Counted from the first letter of the stretch, positions 46,329 through 58,808 are shown. The stretch is 64,000 bases of DNA from Parasponia andersonii (GCA_002914805.1 JXTB01000091.1:281243-345242), one strand, 5' to 3'. Notes: generated by a model not told the origin, from the sequence alone. Translations and numbers: made by a program.

Positions 46329-46657
46329 AGCAAAAGGTCCTTGTTATTTAAGGCAATGGCAAAAGATAAAAATAAACTACATCTGGTAGAATTTATCTAT
46401 GATTAGAATTTTATCTCTACTTTTCTTTTCTCTTTTGTACAAGACCTGGAGACGGTGGGAATAATGAGAGATTTTCCTATTTCTCTTTTTTTTTTTTCTC
46501 TCAAATTTAGTTAAAATGAATAGAATTTTAGTAGAATATACGTAAGTCTTGAGTTGAGATAAAATTGACAAATTATATCTTATACTAGGAATAAATTTTG
46601 AAAATATTTATTTATCAGCAAAGAAAGGGTAAAAGATAAAGTCTCATTATACTAAAA
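46321..46657. repeat. Direct repeat, copy 2 (about 337 bp)
   Basis: Second copy of 45931-46277, diverged by scattered substitutions and poly-T length. Each copy is preceded by a TA tract (45911-45930 and 46287-46320), so a TA-mediated duplication is plausible. Confidence 0.92.
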
Positions 46658-48194
46658 AAAATTTTAAAAAAAATTAAGGGCTACCTTTCCTTTGAGGATA
46701 GTCCGTAGTCGGCAACTTTGTTACTCGCGTGTAAGCCACTAAAATTTGTGTCTTTTTTTTTCTTTTTCCCCTTTTTGTTCTTTTTTTCGTTGAATAAAAA
46801 ATAGAGGAATAAGATGATTAGAATGGTATTTCTAGCCACAGGAATTTTTAAACCCGCTAAAAAGAATATTACTAGGAACTCTTTGAGGCGGATCTTACCT
46901 CATCAGGAGATGAATCACATCACCTTAAATTCATCATGAGGTCTGAGGCACTTTATATCGGGTGTTGGGCTGGCAAAAACAAGCTTTCATATTAAAAATC
47001 CTCTAGAAAGCTATTAGCTACCCAACACTCTAAACTTGGCCACAGCTATCCACAAACTAAGATTTACTGTCAGACCACTCCAATCAGTAGTGATTGTTGT
47101 TTATATTCCCTAAATGATGACAAAAGTCATATTATTAACAATACGTTGTTTTTGGATTAGGACAATCAAAGTTTACACACAAAATGAGATGTTGTTTATT
47201 TGACATAAAAGGGAAAAACACTGCATACTTTAAAAACAAATGAAGATGTGTCATTCTACGTCTTATAGGATGACAACATTTAGCTTTGATGATATTTTTC
47301 ACGATAGTAAATTTTATGGGAAAAAGCGGTATATGTGTGCCTAATTAAATAGAAAAAAGATATATGTATATATATAGCAAAAATACTCAATGTGATTTAT
47401 TTAGAGCATAAACATCATGAAATTGGCAGTTTAGAAACATGTCATTTCCCATTTAAGTATATGTAGATCGTAAACAACATGTCGTTTGTTGAGTTTAAAC
47501 GACATCAAACTTATCACACAACAAGAAGCTATCGTTTTATTATTAAAGAAAAAGTTATACTATTTCTAGTCCCTAAAAAAAGAAAAACCTAAATCCCATT
47601 TTGATCCTTACTTTTCTAAATACCTTAGTTTTGGTCCTAATTACATTTCTCATTTTCATCTAGGGGTGAGAAAAAAAAATATGGCAATCCGGCCAATTAA
47701 CAACCCAAATAACTTGTCCATTAAATATTTGGCCAGGTTAGATGTCAATTCTAACCTGACTATACAATATTTGAACGGGTTAGATGTTGATTCTAACCTA
47801 TCCAATGTAACCCAACCCGACTAAACAAAAAAATACTAGTATTTAATTTATAATTATATTCATAAGATAAAATAAAAAAATTTAAGATAAGTTGTAACTC
47901 AAAATATAAATGACTTTGTTTTATTTATCTAATTTAAAGCCAAATAGAAAAATTTTGAAACCCTAATCCCCACAATTGTCTCCTTTTTATCCTTTTCACT
48001 TTATTTTTCTTTTTTTTTTTTAAAAAAAAAAAGGAAGAAAAAACTAATTCGGGTTAACCCGATCTAAATTTTGGGTAGGTTGTGCATGAGGACTCAATTC
48101 ATTGGATGTGTTTCAGGTTAGAAAAAACATAACCCGAAATTCTTTTAGTCGGGTTAGATGAGTTGTATAATCCGTCCAACCTGACCGATGTTCG
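46658..48194. other. Intergenic DNA, no gene seen
   Basis: AT-rich. Around 47690-47820 and 48045-48190 there are repeats of a GGTTAGATG / CCCGAC-type sequence, including the 12-bp palindrome CGGGTTAACCCG at about 48051-48062. This is typical of a degraded dispersed repeat whose class I cannot fix. Confidence 0.5.
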
Positions 48195-49517
48195 TGTTAG
48201 CCCAAAATTAGCTAACCTAAGAAGGAAGATGAATTGAGTTTTAAAAATTTTTACAAACTTTTCTTGATAAGCAAGTATATTAAGCAAGTAAATACTATAT
48301 CAAGTAAAAATAGCTAAAAGCATGCACAAACTCAAGATAAATAAATTTAAAGAGATAGAGATAGAGAAATACAAATGCTATTTTTATGAGGTTCAATAAA
48401 TACGACGATTTATTTACATCCCCAGCTATTGGCAACCACTTCGAACTTTCCATTATCAGATCAAGATAATAGGCTTAACTAACCGTTTTATACAAAGAGT
48501 AATTTCTCCTCAGACACACTCATACCTTTACAGTAGCTTTGAATTCGACTCTATCATGCCTAACTCAGATTGTTTAGACTCTAGTGCCAGTCTCACCTAA
48601 TCAGCTTGTTATGAATCCCGTCTCAATCTCACCTCACAAATATAATTTTTATTTTTATTTATTGATACACTCAACTAAAATCTCTCTAATGAAAATGATT
48701 GATACAAGGTAAATCTAGAGAGAACAAATGAGAACACAAGATATAATCTAGTTTGGCTCATGTAATTTTTCTGAAAAAATAAATTTGAAATTTTGAATCA
48801 CAAAAGGTGATTTGAACAACTTGAAAGTATGTTTTAAGCAATATATAAATGTTCAAAAGTTGTTTCAATTGTTAAAAAAGCTTCTGTTTATATATTTGAA
48901 TGAAAATTAGCCATTTTAGAACGTTTGACAGATAATTTGTCATTTTTGATCGACTGAAAATACTAGCCATTGGTAATACAGTTCTAACGGTCGAATCTGA
49001 AAATTTATAAAAATTTAGCAAGGAATTGGTAGATCAAAAATGGGAACTAGTCTACCAAAAATACCTGAGATCAATATTTGATTTTTATTTCCAGTCTTTA
49101 CGATTATTTTCAAAATATAACTTCATAAATTGATTTTTTATAAATATAGAACCTATAGAAATTTATAAATCAATTTAAAAGCTTGCGTAAAATAAATTTC
49201 TTATTTTAATTAGAGATAAGTAAGTTTGATTGTATCAATTTGAAATTTTCAAATTTTACGAAAAATTTGAGTTATTAGGATCATATTATGTGTAAAGGAA
49301 TATTCAGATATAAGAATTAAGTATATAACCTTTATTAGTCTAGGTTTTGTATTCTTAAACTTTGTCTTCAAGTTCTTTTCCATAATTCATCTTGAATGTC
49401 CTGTGATCTTTTCAATTTAGCTTACTACATACTCAAGAAGATTATTAGTTCTTATTTATATATTTGTTAACTTCAAAATATGAGTCTAGGATTGATGATA
49501 CAAAGTATGAGTCAACA
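48195..49517 (-). repeat. 3' LTR of Sirevirus-like element
   Basis: 1,323 bp with TGTTAGC start and GTCAACA end on the plus strand (TG..CA), preceded on the element's strand by the purine tract ATGGGGAGAT at 49518-49527. Confidence 0.92.
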
Positions 49518-49959
49518 ATCTCCCCATTTTTTATGATAACAAATATTTGATTTAAAAGGGAGTAAAGAATAAGAAGTAAATAGAGGTAAGTGTCTTTACC
49601 AAACTTTGAATATTCCCCCTCAAGATATGCTTAATAATAAGAATTAAATCCCCTCTCCCCTTAATCTTATAAAGGCTGCATATTTTGAAGAAAATTATTA
49701 ATTGATACCAATTTTATTAATTAGAATTATAAAGACCAAGTTGATACTAGTTGTAAATTAAAATACATTCTTCTCCCTCTTTTGATATCGTCAAAAAAAA
49801 TTCACAAGAAAGAAGAGTAAGGCAAATATATGACAATGAAATATTTAATACAATGAAAAAAAATTCATACTTTAGAGTTCAAGCAAACAAAACAACGCAT
49901 TAAATTCAAACATAGAGTTCATACATGAAATGACTAAATAATAGTCTAAAAAAAATCTA

Positions 49960-51170
49960 GGGAGGAGGAAAGCGGCCGAAAAAGGATTGCATCATCCTTA
50001 TCATCTCCTCTTATTGATCCCGAATGATATAAAATCGACGTTCTTGGTATTGGTAGACAGAGTTGATGTCGGCTGAAACGATCTAAAAATACTTAAGCTC
50101 GGTGCCATACAGATGTTGGATATTAAGCTGTACGGTGTTGATGCGTTTAGAGAGGCTATTGAATGTTTCATTGAAGTCAAATTATTATGTAGGAGCCTTT
50201 TCAATATGAGTACTATCAGGAGCATAATCAGCAGCTCCAGTACTACTACCGCCAGTTTCTTGTTGAGCTCTAGTTCCATGATGGTGTCCTTGCTTAGTTT
50301 TGGCCTCCTATTCATTATTTAGAAAGTTGAATCCTATGAGACTGAAGGTCTTGTTGTTGATCGCAACATCAATAGTCCATGATTTATATTCTCCTTCATC
50401 AAATGGTTGGATATTGAAATGTTGGATGATACAAGTGAGTAGGAAACCATAGAAAAGAAAGGATCTTTTATTCTCAATGGCATTAATCATCTTATGAATG
50501 ATAAAGTAAGGTAAGTTTAACTTTCTCCCAACTAGAATGGAATCAATAAACCAAGATCACAAAAGGTAGGTGCATCCCTATGACTACCTATAGGAATCAT
50601 GTTTTGAGACACAAATTGAAACAAAATCCTAGCATCTAGAGTAAGATCAGTGACACGAGGCTTAGGCTAAAAACTATCATGAGAATAGACTTAGAGTAAA
50701 TCTTGTTAAGGATCAAAGTCCTCAATTATAGGCCAAGAATTGGTTATAGGAAACTTGTAACCACTTAAGGCAAATGCATAATATCAACAAGGAGTTGTTC
50801 AGTGATCTCAAAATCTATTCCCTCAACGGAATAATATATAGCATGTTATTCCTTAGAGATATTAGCACTGGTATAAAATCCCCTAACCAATCTAGGATAC
50901 ATGTCTCTTTAATGGAGCAGAATTCAGTCCATCCCATGTTCTCAATATAATCAGAAAAATTTATATAGATTAGGTCTCTAAAATTAAAGGTTCTACCCTA
51001 AATAATGTTTTTTTCAGAGAAAATTTCTTTGTACCTAGTCATAACAGCAGCTAATTCCAGAAAAGGAATATCAAACCTCGCTTTGGTGTGTTGTTCAGAC
51101 TCTTCTATTTGAATTTCCTTACCTTTACGCCTTGGATTTTCCCATCTAGGAGCTTTTAGACAAGAAATAT
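49960..51170 (-). pseudogene. Third ORF after pol in the Sirevirus-like element (decayed)
   Basis: The minus strand holds coding-like pieces: APRWENPRRKGKEIQIEESEQHTKARFDIPFLELAAVMTRYKEIFSEKNI (about 51160-51010), then FRDLIYINFSDYIENMGWTEFCSI, and at 50308-50490 FLFYGFLLTCIIQHFNIQPFDEGEY. The pattern of a basic leader followed by RF....R...F..(R/K).I resembles the putative plant transposon protein domain seen in some extra retrotransposon ORFs. Sireviruses carry an additional (envelope-like) ORF here. No signal or membrane segment can be judged through the stops. Confidence 0.55.
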
Positions 51171-51739
51171 GATGATAGAATAGAGACCAGAAAAAAAAAA
51201 AAAAACCCCAAATTTGAGTTCTAGTGTTTGAAAAGAAGAAAAATCTAATTTAGGTGACAAAAGAGAGTGAAGAAAAATGAGAAATAGAGAAAAAGCGATC
51301 AAAACAACTCTAGTTGGGAGAAAATTGAGTAATCTAGAGAGAAATTTGAGTAGGAATAAAAAGATAGAGTTTTAGGATAAATGAAAGAGGGTATTTGGAG
51401 GAGGGTGAGAAAAATGAGTGAAAAATATGTTGAAATATCTTAAATAGCCGCGGAACTACGTGTTTTCGGTAGACCGAAAACGACTTTTTGGTCCGCCAAA
51501 TACAACAGAGAAAAAATATTTTCTATGGCACTTTTTCGGTAGACCAAAAATATTTTCAGTCTACTAATTCCCTTGTTCTTGCAATTTTTTAGTTAAAACG
51601 GTTCAAAAATGATGGAAACGATTAAACCAACAAAGATAATATTGAGAAAACAATAATTTAATGAATATACACAATAGTCAACCAACTTTTAAATACAGAA
51701 AGAATCAATGAAGTTTATTATAATCAATCATAACAAGTT

Positions 51740-52380
51740 CTCTATAAATCATGCAAAAATGATCCTTGCTAAGAGGTTTAGTGAAAATATCAGCTAGTTA
51801 TTTTTCTGTGCATACAAACTCAAGTACAATATCATCTTTTTGCATGTGATTACAAAGAGAATGATGTCTAATATCAATATACTTAGCACATGCATGCAAA
51901 ATTAGATTTTTGGACTAATTGGTAGCACTAGTATTATCACATTTAACAAGCACATAATTATAATTAATTTCAAAATCCATTAGAGTTTGTTTTATCCAAA
52001 AAATTTAAGCACAACAACTACCAACAGAGATATATTCGATTTCAGCAGTAGAAAGAGCAATAGAATTTTGTTTCTTGTTAAACTATGACACAAGTGAGTA
52101 ATCAAGAAAATGATAAATATCACTAGTGCTCTTGCAGTCGGTTTGACAACTGACAAAATTCGCATCCGAAAAACTAGTAATGTTTAAAATATGTGTCTTT
52201 TAGATACCATAATCTTAAGTTTATAGTGCTATGCAAATATTTCAAAATACATTTTATTACACTAAGATGTGATTCTTTAGGATTAGATTGAAATCTTGTA
52301 TATAAATAAACACTAAACATTATATCTAGTTTACTAGCCATTAAGTAAAGAAGTGTTTCAATCATATCTCGATATTTAGT
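51740..52380 (-). pseudogene. RNase H of Sirevirus-like element
   Basis: At 52174-52365 comes MIETLLYLMASKLDIMFSVYLYTRFQSNP, matching the SLLYLTASRPDI.F motif. Further pieces in order read QNSIALSTAEIEYISV, KCDNTSATN and ADIFTKPLSKDHF, the RNase H C-terminal signature. Several stops interrupt. Confidence 0.85.
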
Positions 52381-52389
52381 GATATCTAC

Positions 52390-53110
52390 TCATTTACTAT
52401 TTTCATATCTGTCAAGCTTAATTGAAGAGCTCATAGGTATTCTTATTGACTTGGAGTTTTCAATATTGAACTTCTTCAATATATCCTTGATGCATTTGAA
52501 TTTATTGATAAAAATGCCTTCTTTGCTTTGTTTGATTTGAAGTCCAAGGACGAAATTGAGTTCTCCCATCATACTCATTTCAAACTCATTATGCATATAC
52601 ATGGAAAATTTTTCACAAAGAGAAACATTAGTAGCACGAAATATAATATCATTAATATAAATTTGAACTATAATCATCTCTCCTCTTTTTCTTTTTATAA
52701 AAAGAGTAGTATATGCTTTTCCCATATTAAAACTATTCAAAATTAAAAATTTACTCAATATATCATACCAAGCTCCAAGAGCTTGCTTCAAACTATAAAG
52801 AGCATTTTTCAATTTAAAAGTATGATCCGGATACTTATGATTTTGAAAATCGGAAGATTGAGCTATATATACTTCTTCTAAAATATATCCATTTAGAAAT
52901 GCACTCTTAACATCCATGTAGTATAGGATAAAATTCATATGACATGCAAATGTTAAGAGCATTCTTATGGACTCTAATTTTACTACGGGTGCGAAGGTTT
53001 CTTCATAAGCGATACTTTTTTCTTGATTGAAACCTTAAGCTAATAGTCTAGCTATGTATCTCACAATTATCCCATGCTCATCTACTATATTTCTAAAGAC
53101 CATTTAGTTC
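52390..53110 (-). pseudogene. Reverse transcriptase of Sirevirus-like element
   Basis: The open frame 52390-52962 has MDVKSAFLNGYILEEVYIAQ, LYSLKQALGAWYD, IIVQIYINDIIF and GELNFVLGLQIKQSKEGIF, the Copia RT palm. The catalytic YVDD is YIND here, so one aspartate is gone. The part before it, to about 53110, has YEETFAPVVKLESI-like remnants with stops. Integrase-RT linker pieces lie at 53305-53559 (acidic, DDDDDAVG). Confidence 0.9.
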
Positions 53111-53859
53111 CAATAACCGACTGATCTTTAGGTCTTGGAATTAATTCCTACACATCACTTCTTTCAAATTGATTTAATTCTTCATGCATAGCTAAAATCT
53201 ATGATTCATTTTTTTTTGGCATCTTTAAAATTTTTTAGTTCAATTTGGGTGATAAAAGCTATGTTATTGTAAATATTTCTAAGTGAAGCTCTAGTCTTAA
53301 CTCTTTATAAGAGATCACCTGGAATTTGGTCTTTAGGATGAGCATAATTGAATTTTAAATCTTGAACAAGAGAGAAAGTGTTACCATTCTCACTTTCATT
53401 TTCTTCTTTAAGATCTTGCTGTAGTTGAATGTCCTTCTCTTTATTTATTTTCTCATTTATACTTAGCTCATTCAAGCTCGGTTCTATACCTACAGCATCA
53501 TCATCATCATCTAATTTTCTCTCCTCAGGGAAAGCATTAGACTTATAAAAAAATAACATGCATAGATTTTTCTATTACTAGTGTTCTTTTATTGAAAACT
53601 CTATTAGTCTTACTAGTAGTAGAATATCAAAAGAAAATATCAATATCAGATTTTGAATCAAATTTTTTTAAATTATCTTTAGTATTCAAAATAAAACATT
53701 TGCAACAAAAAACTTTAAAATATTCAATATTGGGTTTTCAATCTTTCCAAAGCTCATAAGGTGACTTGTTCAAAATCAGCCTTATTATAACTCTATTCAC
53801 AATATGGCAAGCGGTGCTAGCCACTTCGGCCCAAAAATATTTTGGCAAATTATTTTCAT

Positions 53860-54573
53860 TTAACATACTTCGTGCCATTTCTTGTAGGTTCTATTATTTC
53901 TTTCTACAACTCCATTTTGTTGTGGAATTTTAGGAACTAAAAAATTATGATCAAAATCATTTTTGTAGTAAAAATCTTCCATTTTATCATTTTCAAACTC
54001 ACCACCATGATTAATTCTAATAGATATGATGGTATAGCCTTTTTTATTTTGTATTTTCTTACCACAGATAGTGAGTATGTTTAAAACATTGTTTTTATGA
54101 GCAATAAATAGCACCCAAGTTAATCTTGAAAAATCATCAACTATCACAAAGACATAATGTTTTCCACCAAGACTAGCTACTCTTGATAGTTCAAATAAAT
54201 CCATGTGAAATAGTTACAAGAGTCTAAAAGTGGTAATAGTGTATTTGAATTCAAAAGAGTTTTTTACTTATTTTCCAAATCGACATGCATCACAAATCTT
54301 GTCTTTTTCAAAAAGTAAACTAGGTAAACCACTAACAAGGTTTTTCTTTGAAAGTTTAAAAATAGTATTTATGCTAGCATGTCCAAATCTTCTATGCCAA
54401 AGCCAAGAATCATCATTTAAAACCGAAAAATATTTATCTTGACTAAAATATTTTTTAATATCAATAGTATAAATATTATCCTTTCTTTTCCCTTCAAAAA
54501 TAATTTTTTTTGAAAAAGTATCCTCAATTAAACATTTGGAAGGCTTAAAAAACAACTCGATAATCTTTATCAC
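53860..54573 (-). pseudogene. Integrase of Sirevirus-like element
   Basis: At 54268-54573 come SWLWHRRFGHASINTIFKLSK and KICDACRFGK, the HHCC zinc domain. At 53860-54204 follow MDLFELSRVASLGGKHYVFVIVDDFSRLTWVLF (first catalytic Asp), IRINHGGEFEND (second position Asp changed to Asn) and IPQQNGVVERNNRT (catalytic Glu). The two parts are separated by a frame break, and the second catalytic Asp is lost. The CACTA insertion at 54828 lies just upstream, separating it from gag. Confidence 0.9.
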
Positions 54574-54860
54574 AAAATTGACTTATACTAAGTATATTGT
54601 ATTTAACAAAAGTAACATGTCCTCCACTTCTTTTTGTAAATGGTGAGAGCAAGGAGTAGTCTCTGATCATATGTTTGGAGCAACCACTATCTAAGAAATA
54701 AAAATTCTTCTTTTTTTGTATCTACAAGTAAGAATCAAACTTTGATTTTTGGTACTTATACTAATTTGGGCCCTTGAGTGTTAGTTCTAAAATATTTTGA
54801 TACCCAAGCTAGTTTTCTACCAAAATATACTATAACAAATAGGCAATAGAGCGAGGACAC

Positions 54861-54890
54861 CTAAAGCGGCAACAATTATTGCCGCTTTAG
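54861..54890. repeat. Sub-terminal hairpin of the CACTA element
   Basis: A perfect 12-bp inverted repeat (CTAAAGCGGCAA / TTGCCGCTTTAG) around a 6-nt loop. It lies 33 bp inside the left end and is built from the sub-terminal repeat motif in two orientations. Confidence 0.9.
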
Positions 54891-55269
54891 CTCGCACAAA
54901 AGCGCCAACAAATTTGGTAATAGCAGCGACTACCAAAAGTCGCCACTTTAAATATTGCACTATTAATAGCGCTAATAATTCTCACTAAAAACTAAATTAA
55001 GTGCACCAAGTAGCATGATATATTTCCACTAAAAACTCTAAATCGGCGACAATTTTGCCACTTTAGATTTTCTTATTTTATTTTCATTTTAATTAAACTC
55101 TAAAGCGATGACAATTAGATTTTCTTATTTTTTAAAATTTTATTTAAACTCTAAGGCGGCAACTATAACTTTTTAAATGGAATAAAATTTTTAAATGAAA
55201 AATAATTATAAATAATAAAATACTCTAAGGCGGCGACTATTATCGCCACTTTAGCTTTTTAATTGGAAT

Positions 55270-56520
55270 AAAATTTTTTTAGTATCTTAACTCTGTAAAT
55301 AAAGATCATCATATCGACAGGTTTATATGAATTTGCAACATGATTTTGCTTTAAATTCTATTTGTGGATGTGGCTTTAATTAAAGATGCAAATTAGTCCT
55401 TGAAGTAATGTTTCAGTACTTGTTTTGACAATTAATTTGATTTCTTCCAACAACACTAGAACTCTAAAGTATTTGAGAGATTTATTGAGATAAATTGCTT
55501 AAGAAAAGCTCAAAGATGAATTAAGAAAGCTCAAAGATGAATTAAGAAAGCTCACATAATTTTATGAGACTAGAAAACTTGTGTTTATAGATAAGATTAG
55601 TATAAACTTTAGGCTATGTAATGGAGATTATGGTAGTGGATCCTTTTCTCATTGGCATATAACTAAAAGTCACATATTTTACTGATAATGAAACAAACTT
55701 CTTCAGATATAAGAATTCCTAACCTCAGAAAAGAGAAACATACTAAGATACCACAATCATTCGGTCTGAATGGAGGCTATAATGTGTCGTGAGCTGCAAA
55801 CTATTACAAAACGATAAGGTCTAAATGAAAAACGACAAAGAAAGAAAGCAAGCTAAATGAAATTGCTCTAACAAAAATGACAACACTCATCAAACAGCAC
55901 AAACGACAAGTTATTTGACTGTTTACACTAAAAATATAATAGTGATTATCGCAGTATAGATTAAGGGAATCATCCCACAAAGAAGTCAAACTAACAATAA
56001 AAACATGAAAAATTGAAAAGAAATTAAATAATCAACTAAACATGAAATTAAAAATAATTTAAATTAATCACAACAAAATAGATGAAAATACTAATATGAG
56101 ATAAACAAGACTTTGAGATTTATTTAATTGTTTATTTTAAGTTACCAACTTTGATTTCTATTTATTATTCAATTATATATTTCATATCCCAAATGCATAG
56201 CTAGAAAATATAAAATTGAAGAAGAAATATTAATCTAAAGTATTTGATATGCAAAATTCTTCCAATTAAACCCAAAATAATATATCTTACCAGTTATCTA
56301 AAATCGACAATACATCAAACAAACGATACTACAGTAAAAGACCAACTAATAAAACAAATATAAGAACAATTATAATCTAACTAAAATCATAACATAAAGA
56401 AAGCATGAATGAATTTATATGAGAAACCATAAAAATAATATACTAAATTGAAATTAAAAATATTGAAGAATTTAACAAATAAATGTATAAAACATTGAAA
56501 GCACTCTAAAGAAATCAAAG
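55270..56520. other. Interior of the CACTA element without sub-terminal repeats; possible nested insertion
   Basis: The repeat-bearing sequence TAGCTTTTTAATTGGAATAAAATTTTT breaks off near 55275 and the same kind of sequence resumes near 56525. Between them is AT-rich non-coding DNA, including a stretch (about 55930-55985) like those found in untranslated parts of plant LTR elements. No coding region was recognised. Confidence 0.45.
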
Positions 56521-56689
56521 ACTAAAATATTGAAGAATTTAGATTTTCTTATCTTCATATTTTTTTAATTTTATTTGATCTCTAAAGCAGCGAAAATAGT
56601 CGTTGCTTTAGCTTTTTAATTGGAATAAAATTTTTAAATGAAAAAGAAATTATAAATAATAAGTAATAAAATATTTTTAAACTCTAAAG

Positions 56690-56732
56690 NNNNNNNNNNN
56701 NNNNNNNNNNNNNNNNNNNNNNNNNNNNNNNN
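56690..56732. other. Assembly gap (43 N)
   Basis: A short N run inside the sub-terminal repeat region of the CACTA element. Confidence 1.
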
Positions 56733-56772
56733 ATTCCTAAAGGGAAAAAACCTAAAGAGGAGATATGTGATC

Positions 56773-56807
56773 TAAAGCGGCGACAAATGTCATTTGTCGC
56801 TGCTTTA
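56773..56807. repeat. 35-bp hairpin in the middle of the CACTA element
   Basis: Arms TAAAGCGGCGACAAATG and CATTTGTCGCTGCTTTA pair with one mismatch across a single T. It consists of two facing sub-terminal repeats. Confidence 0.88.
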
Positions 56808-56839
56808 AACATTGGTGGCCACTTTAAATGTTAAAACCT

Positions 56840-56898
56840 TTCATATCTATAGCACCACTTCATCTTCCTATTTCGTTTTTTTTTCTAACTTTCACTCA

Positions 56899-56929
<31 letters not shown>

Positions 56930-57053
56930 GCGCATACACTCTCTCTCTCAATAACTCTGGTTGCTGTCTCTTACTTCTCCTCCACCAGCACCGCCTTCCG
57001 CCAACGCTATCTCTTCCCTCTGCCATCGTCTCCTTCGGCTCCTCCTCTCAAAG
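56840..57053 (+). other. Gene-like first-exon fragment inside the CACTA element
   Basis: The sequence changes from AT-rich repeat to a pyrimidine-rich leader with a CT/CA microsatellite (56896-56959). C-rich DNA encoding Ser/Pro-rich peptide in two frames follows, ending in CTCAAAG/GTTAGTT, a good 5' splice site. After it the DNA is T-rich, like an intron. This composition is typical of a plant 5' UTR plus first exon. It may be a captured host-gene piece or the element's own promoter and leader. No protein family was recognised. Confidence 0.5.
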
Positions 57054-58808
57054 GTTAGTTTTTATTATATATTTATTATTTATTTAATTACTTTTTGTTG
57101 AAAATTTAATTTTTATTTATTTGTTTGTATTTTATGCTTGTATAATATATTTGGATAATTTATATTGGGTTTATAGAAACAAGAGAGGTTAGTATATTTA
57201 TTTTTGTTAACTTTTGATGAATTTTGTAATTTTTGATATATTGGTAAAATAATGAATATTTTAGAAATTTAAATTTTGTTGGATATTTGTGATTTGATGA
57301 ATATGGAATATTAGATTTTGGTATTTGTGAAGTTTTTGTGAATTTTAGTTTTTGGTTTAGGATTATGGAATAAGATTTTTTGTAATTTAGTGGAAAATAT
57401 GTGGTAATTGTTGGTATATTCAAAATTTTAATATGTGGCATGTTGTTGAAAATTGATTTTGTAATTATGTGAAATATTGTAGAAATTTGATTATGGATAA
57501 TTTTAGATGAAAATTTAAATTGAAAAAGTTTAAGAAAAAAGTTTATGATATTAAGAGTAAAAAGTTACCAAAAGTTAGAATAAGTAAAAATTTTTTAATA
57601 TTGTTTGTTTGTGAAATTAGGATTAAAAAATTTATATTTATAATTATGATTATTTTAGTGAAACTTTTTATGATAGATTTATTGTATATTTTTATAGTTT
57701 TGAAATTTTTAGATAATATTTTTTATGTTTATATTAATGTCATTTGAAATATTACTTTATTTATTTGTTTAGTAATTATTAATTTATTAGGTTTGTCTTA
57801 GTGTAATTTTTATTTATTTAAATTTGAATTATTTTTTATTGTTAAAAATAAATATATATAAAAATAATTATTTTACATAAATATTTAAAATAATTAATTA
57901 TTAAAAAAAATCGATATAAAGCAGTGACAATTTGTCACTGCATTAGATAATTAATTTAATTAATTATTTAATGAAAATAAAAATTCATTCTAAAGTAGCG
58001 TCGTTCTGTCAGATGACATTTTTGTCGACTTTTTAGTGAGGTTAACTGTCATCGTTATAAATTATCTAATATGGAGATCATGTGTGTCGCTGCTTTAGGT
58101 ATCTATACCAGCGAATTTATAGCGGCGACTCTAAAGTGAGGACATTGTCGCCGATTTCGATTTAAAGCGGTGACATTATGCTTTATGTCGCCACTCTATT
58201 CTTGTTTTGTTGTAGCGATATGCATTCTTCTTCACAAAGCATGAAAACTAGTATGTCAATCTTGATTGCAACAAGTACAAATGTGCTTTGTGTTACTTGT
58301 ACTTACTTTCTCAAAATAGTTTTTGAAGTACTTTTATTTTATAGAAAATTTGTACCCAATACCTCCTTTGTCAAAAATGCATTGTTGTCCACCAATCATC
58401 ATGTCAAAAATTTTTTTTCCATTTGTAAATTTGTAGACAATTTTTGTCAAATAAAAAATCTTGCCATTTAAGAAAGTGTTTTCTTTTGACAATACATCAC
58501 AATTACTATAATGTTATCTCATTTTCTTTTGTAAACCTTTCAATCATTTTTGATAAATTAAGAATTTCCTTTTTGAGAGTATTATTTTTGAAGATAAGTT
58601 TTTTTATAGTTTTTGTGTAAATCATTGAAATCGCTCAATAAACTTTTATATAATAAATCATAATCATTATCATTTCTACAAGAATTACTATAGCAAGAAA
58701 TTCAATTTTAGGTTCAAGAGGGCTTACCTTATTTTCTATTGCCATAAAGCATATGTTGGTATTTTTTTTTTATTCTTCTCATTCATAGTCTTTTTCTTCA
58801 CTATCATC

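Larger units (their letters stand above)
54828..58217. mobile_element. Non-autonomous CACTA transposon nested in the Copia element
   Basis: The right end reads TTTTGTTGTAGCG, reverse complement CGCTACAACAAAA, against the CACTACAACAAAA end usual in plant CACTA elements. The left end reads TACTATAACAAAT. A 3-bp target duplication ATA flanks both ends (54825-54827 and 58218-58220), as expected for the superfamily. Sub-terminal repeats of the type CTAAAGCGGCGAC occur in both orientations along 54861-55260, 56580-56690, 56773-56830 and 57915-58195. No transposase frame was seen in 3.4 kb. Outside the element the Copia sequence resumes, so the insertion is younger than the Copia element. Confidence 0.85.
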
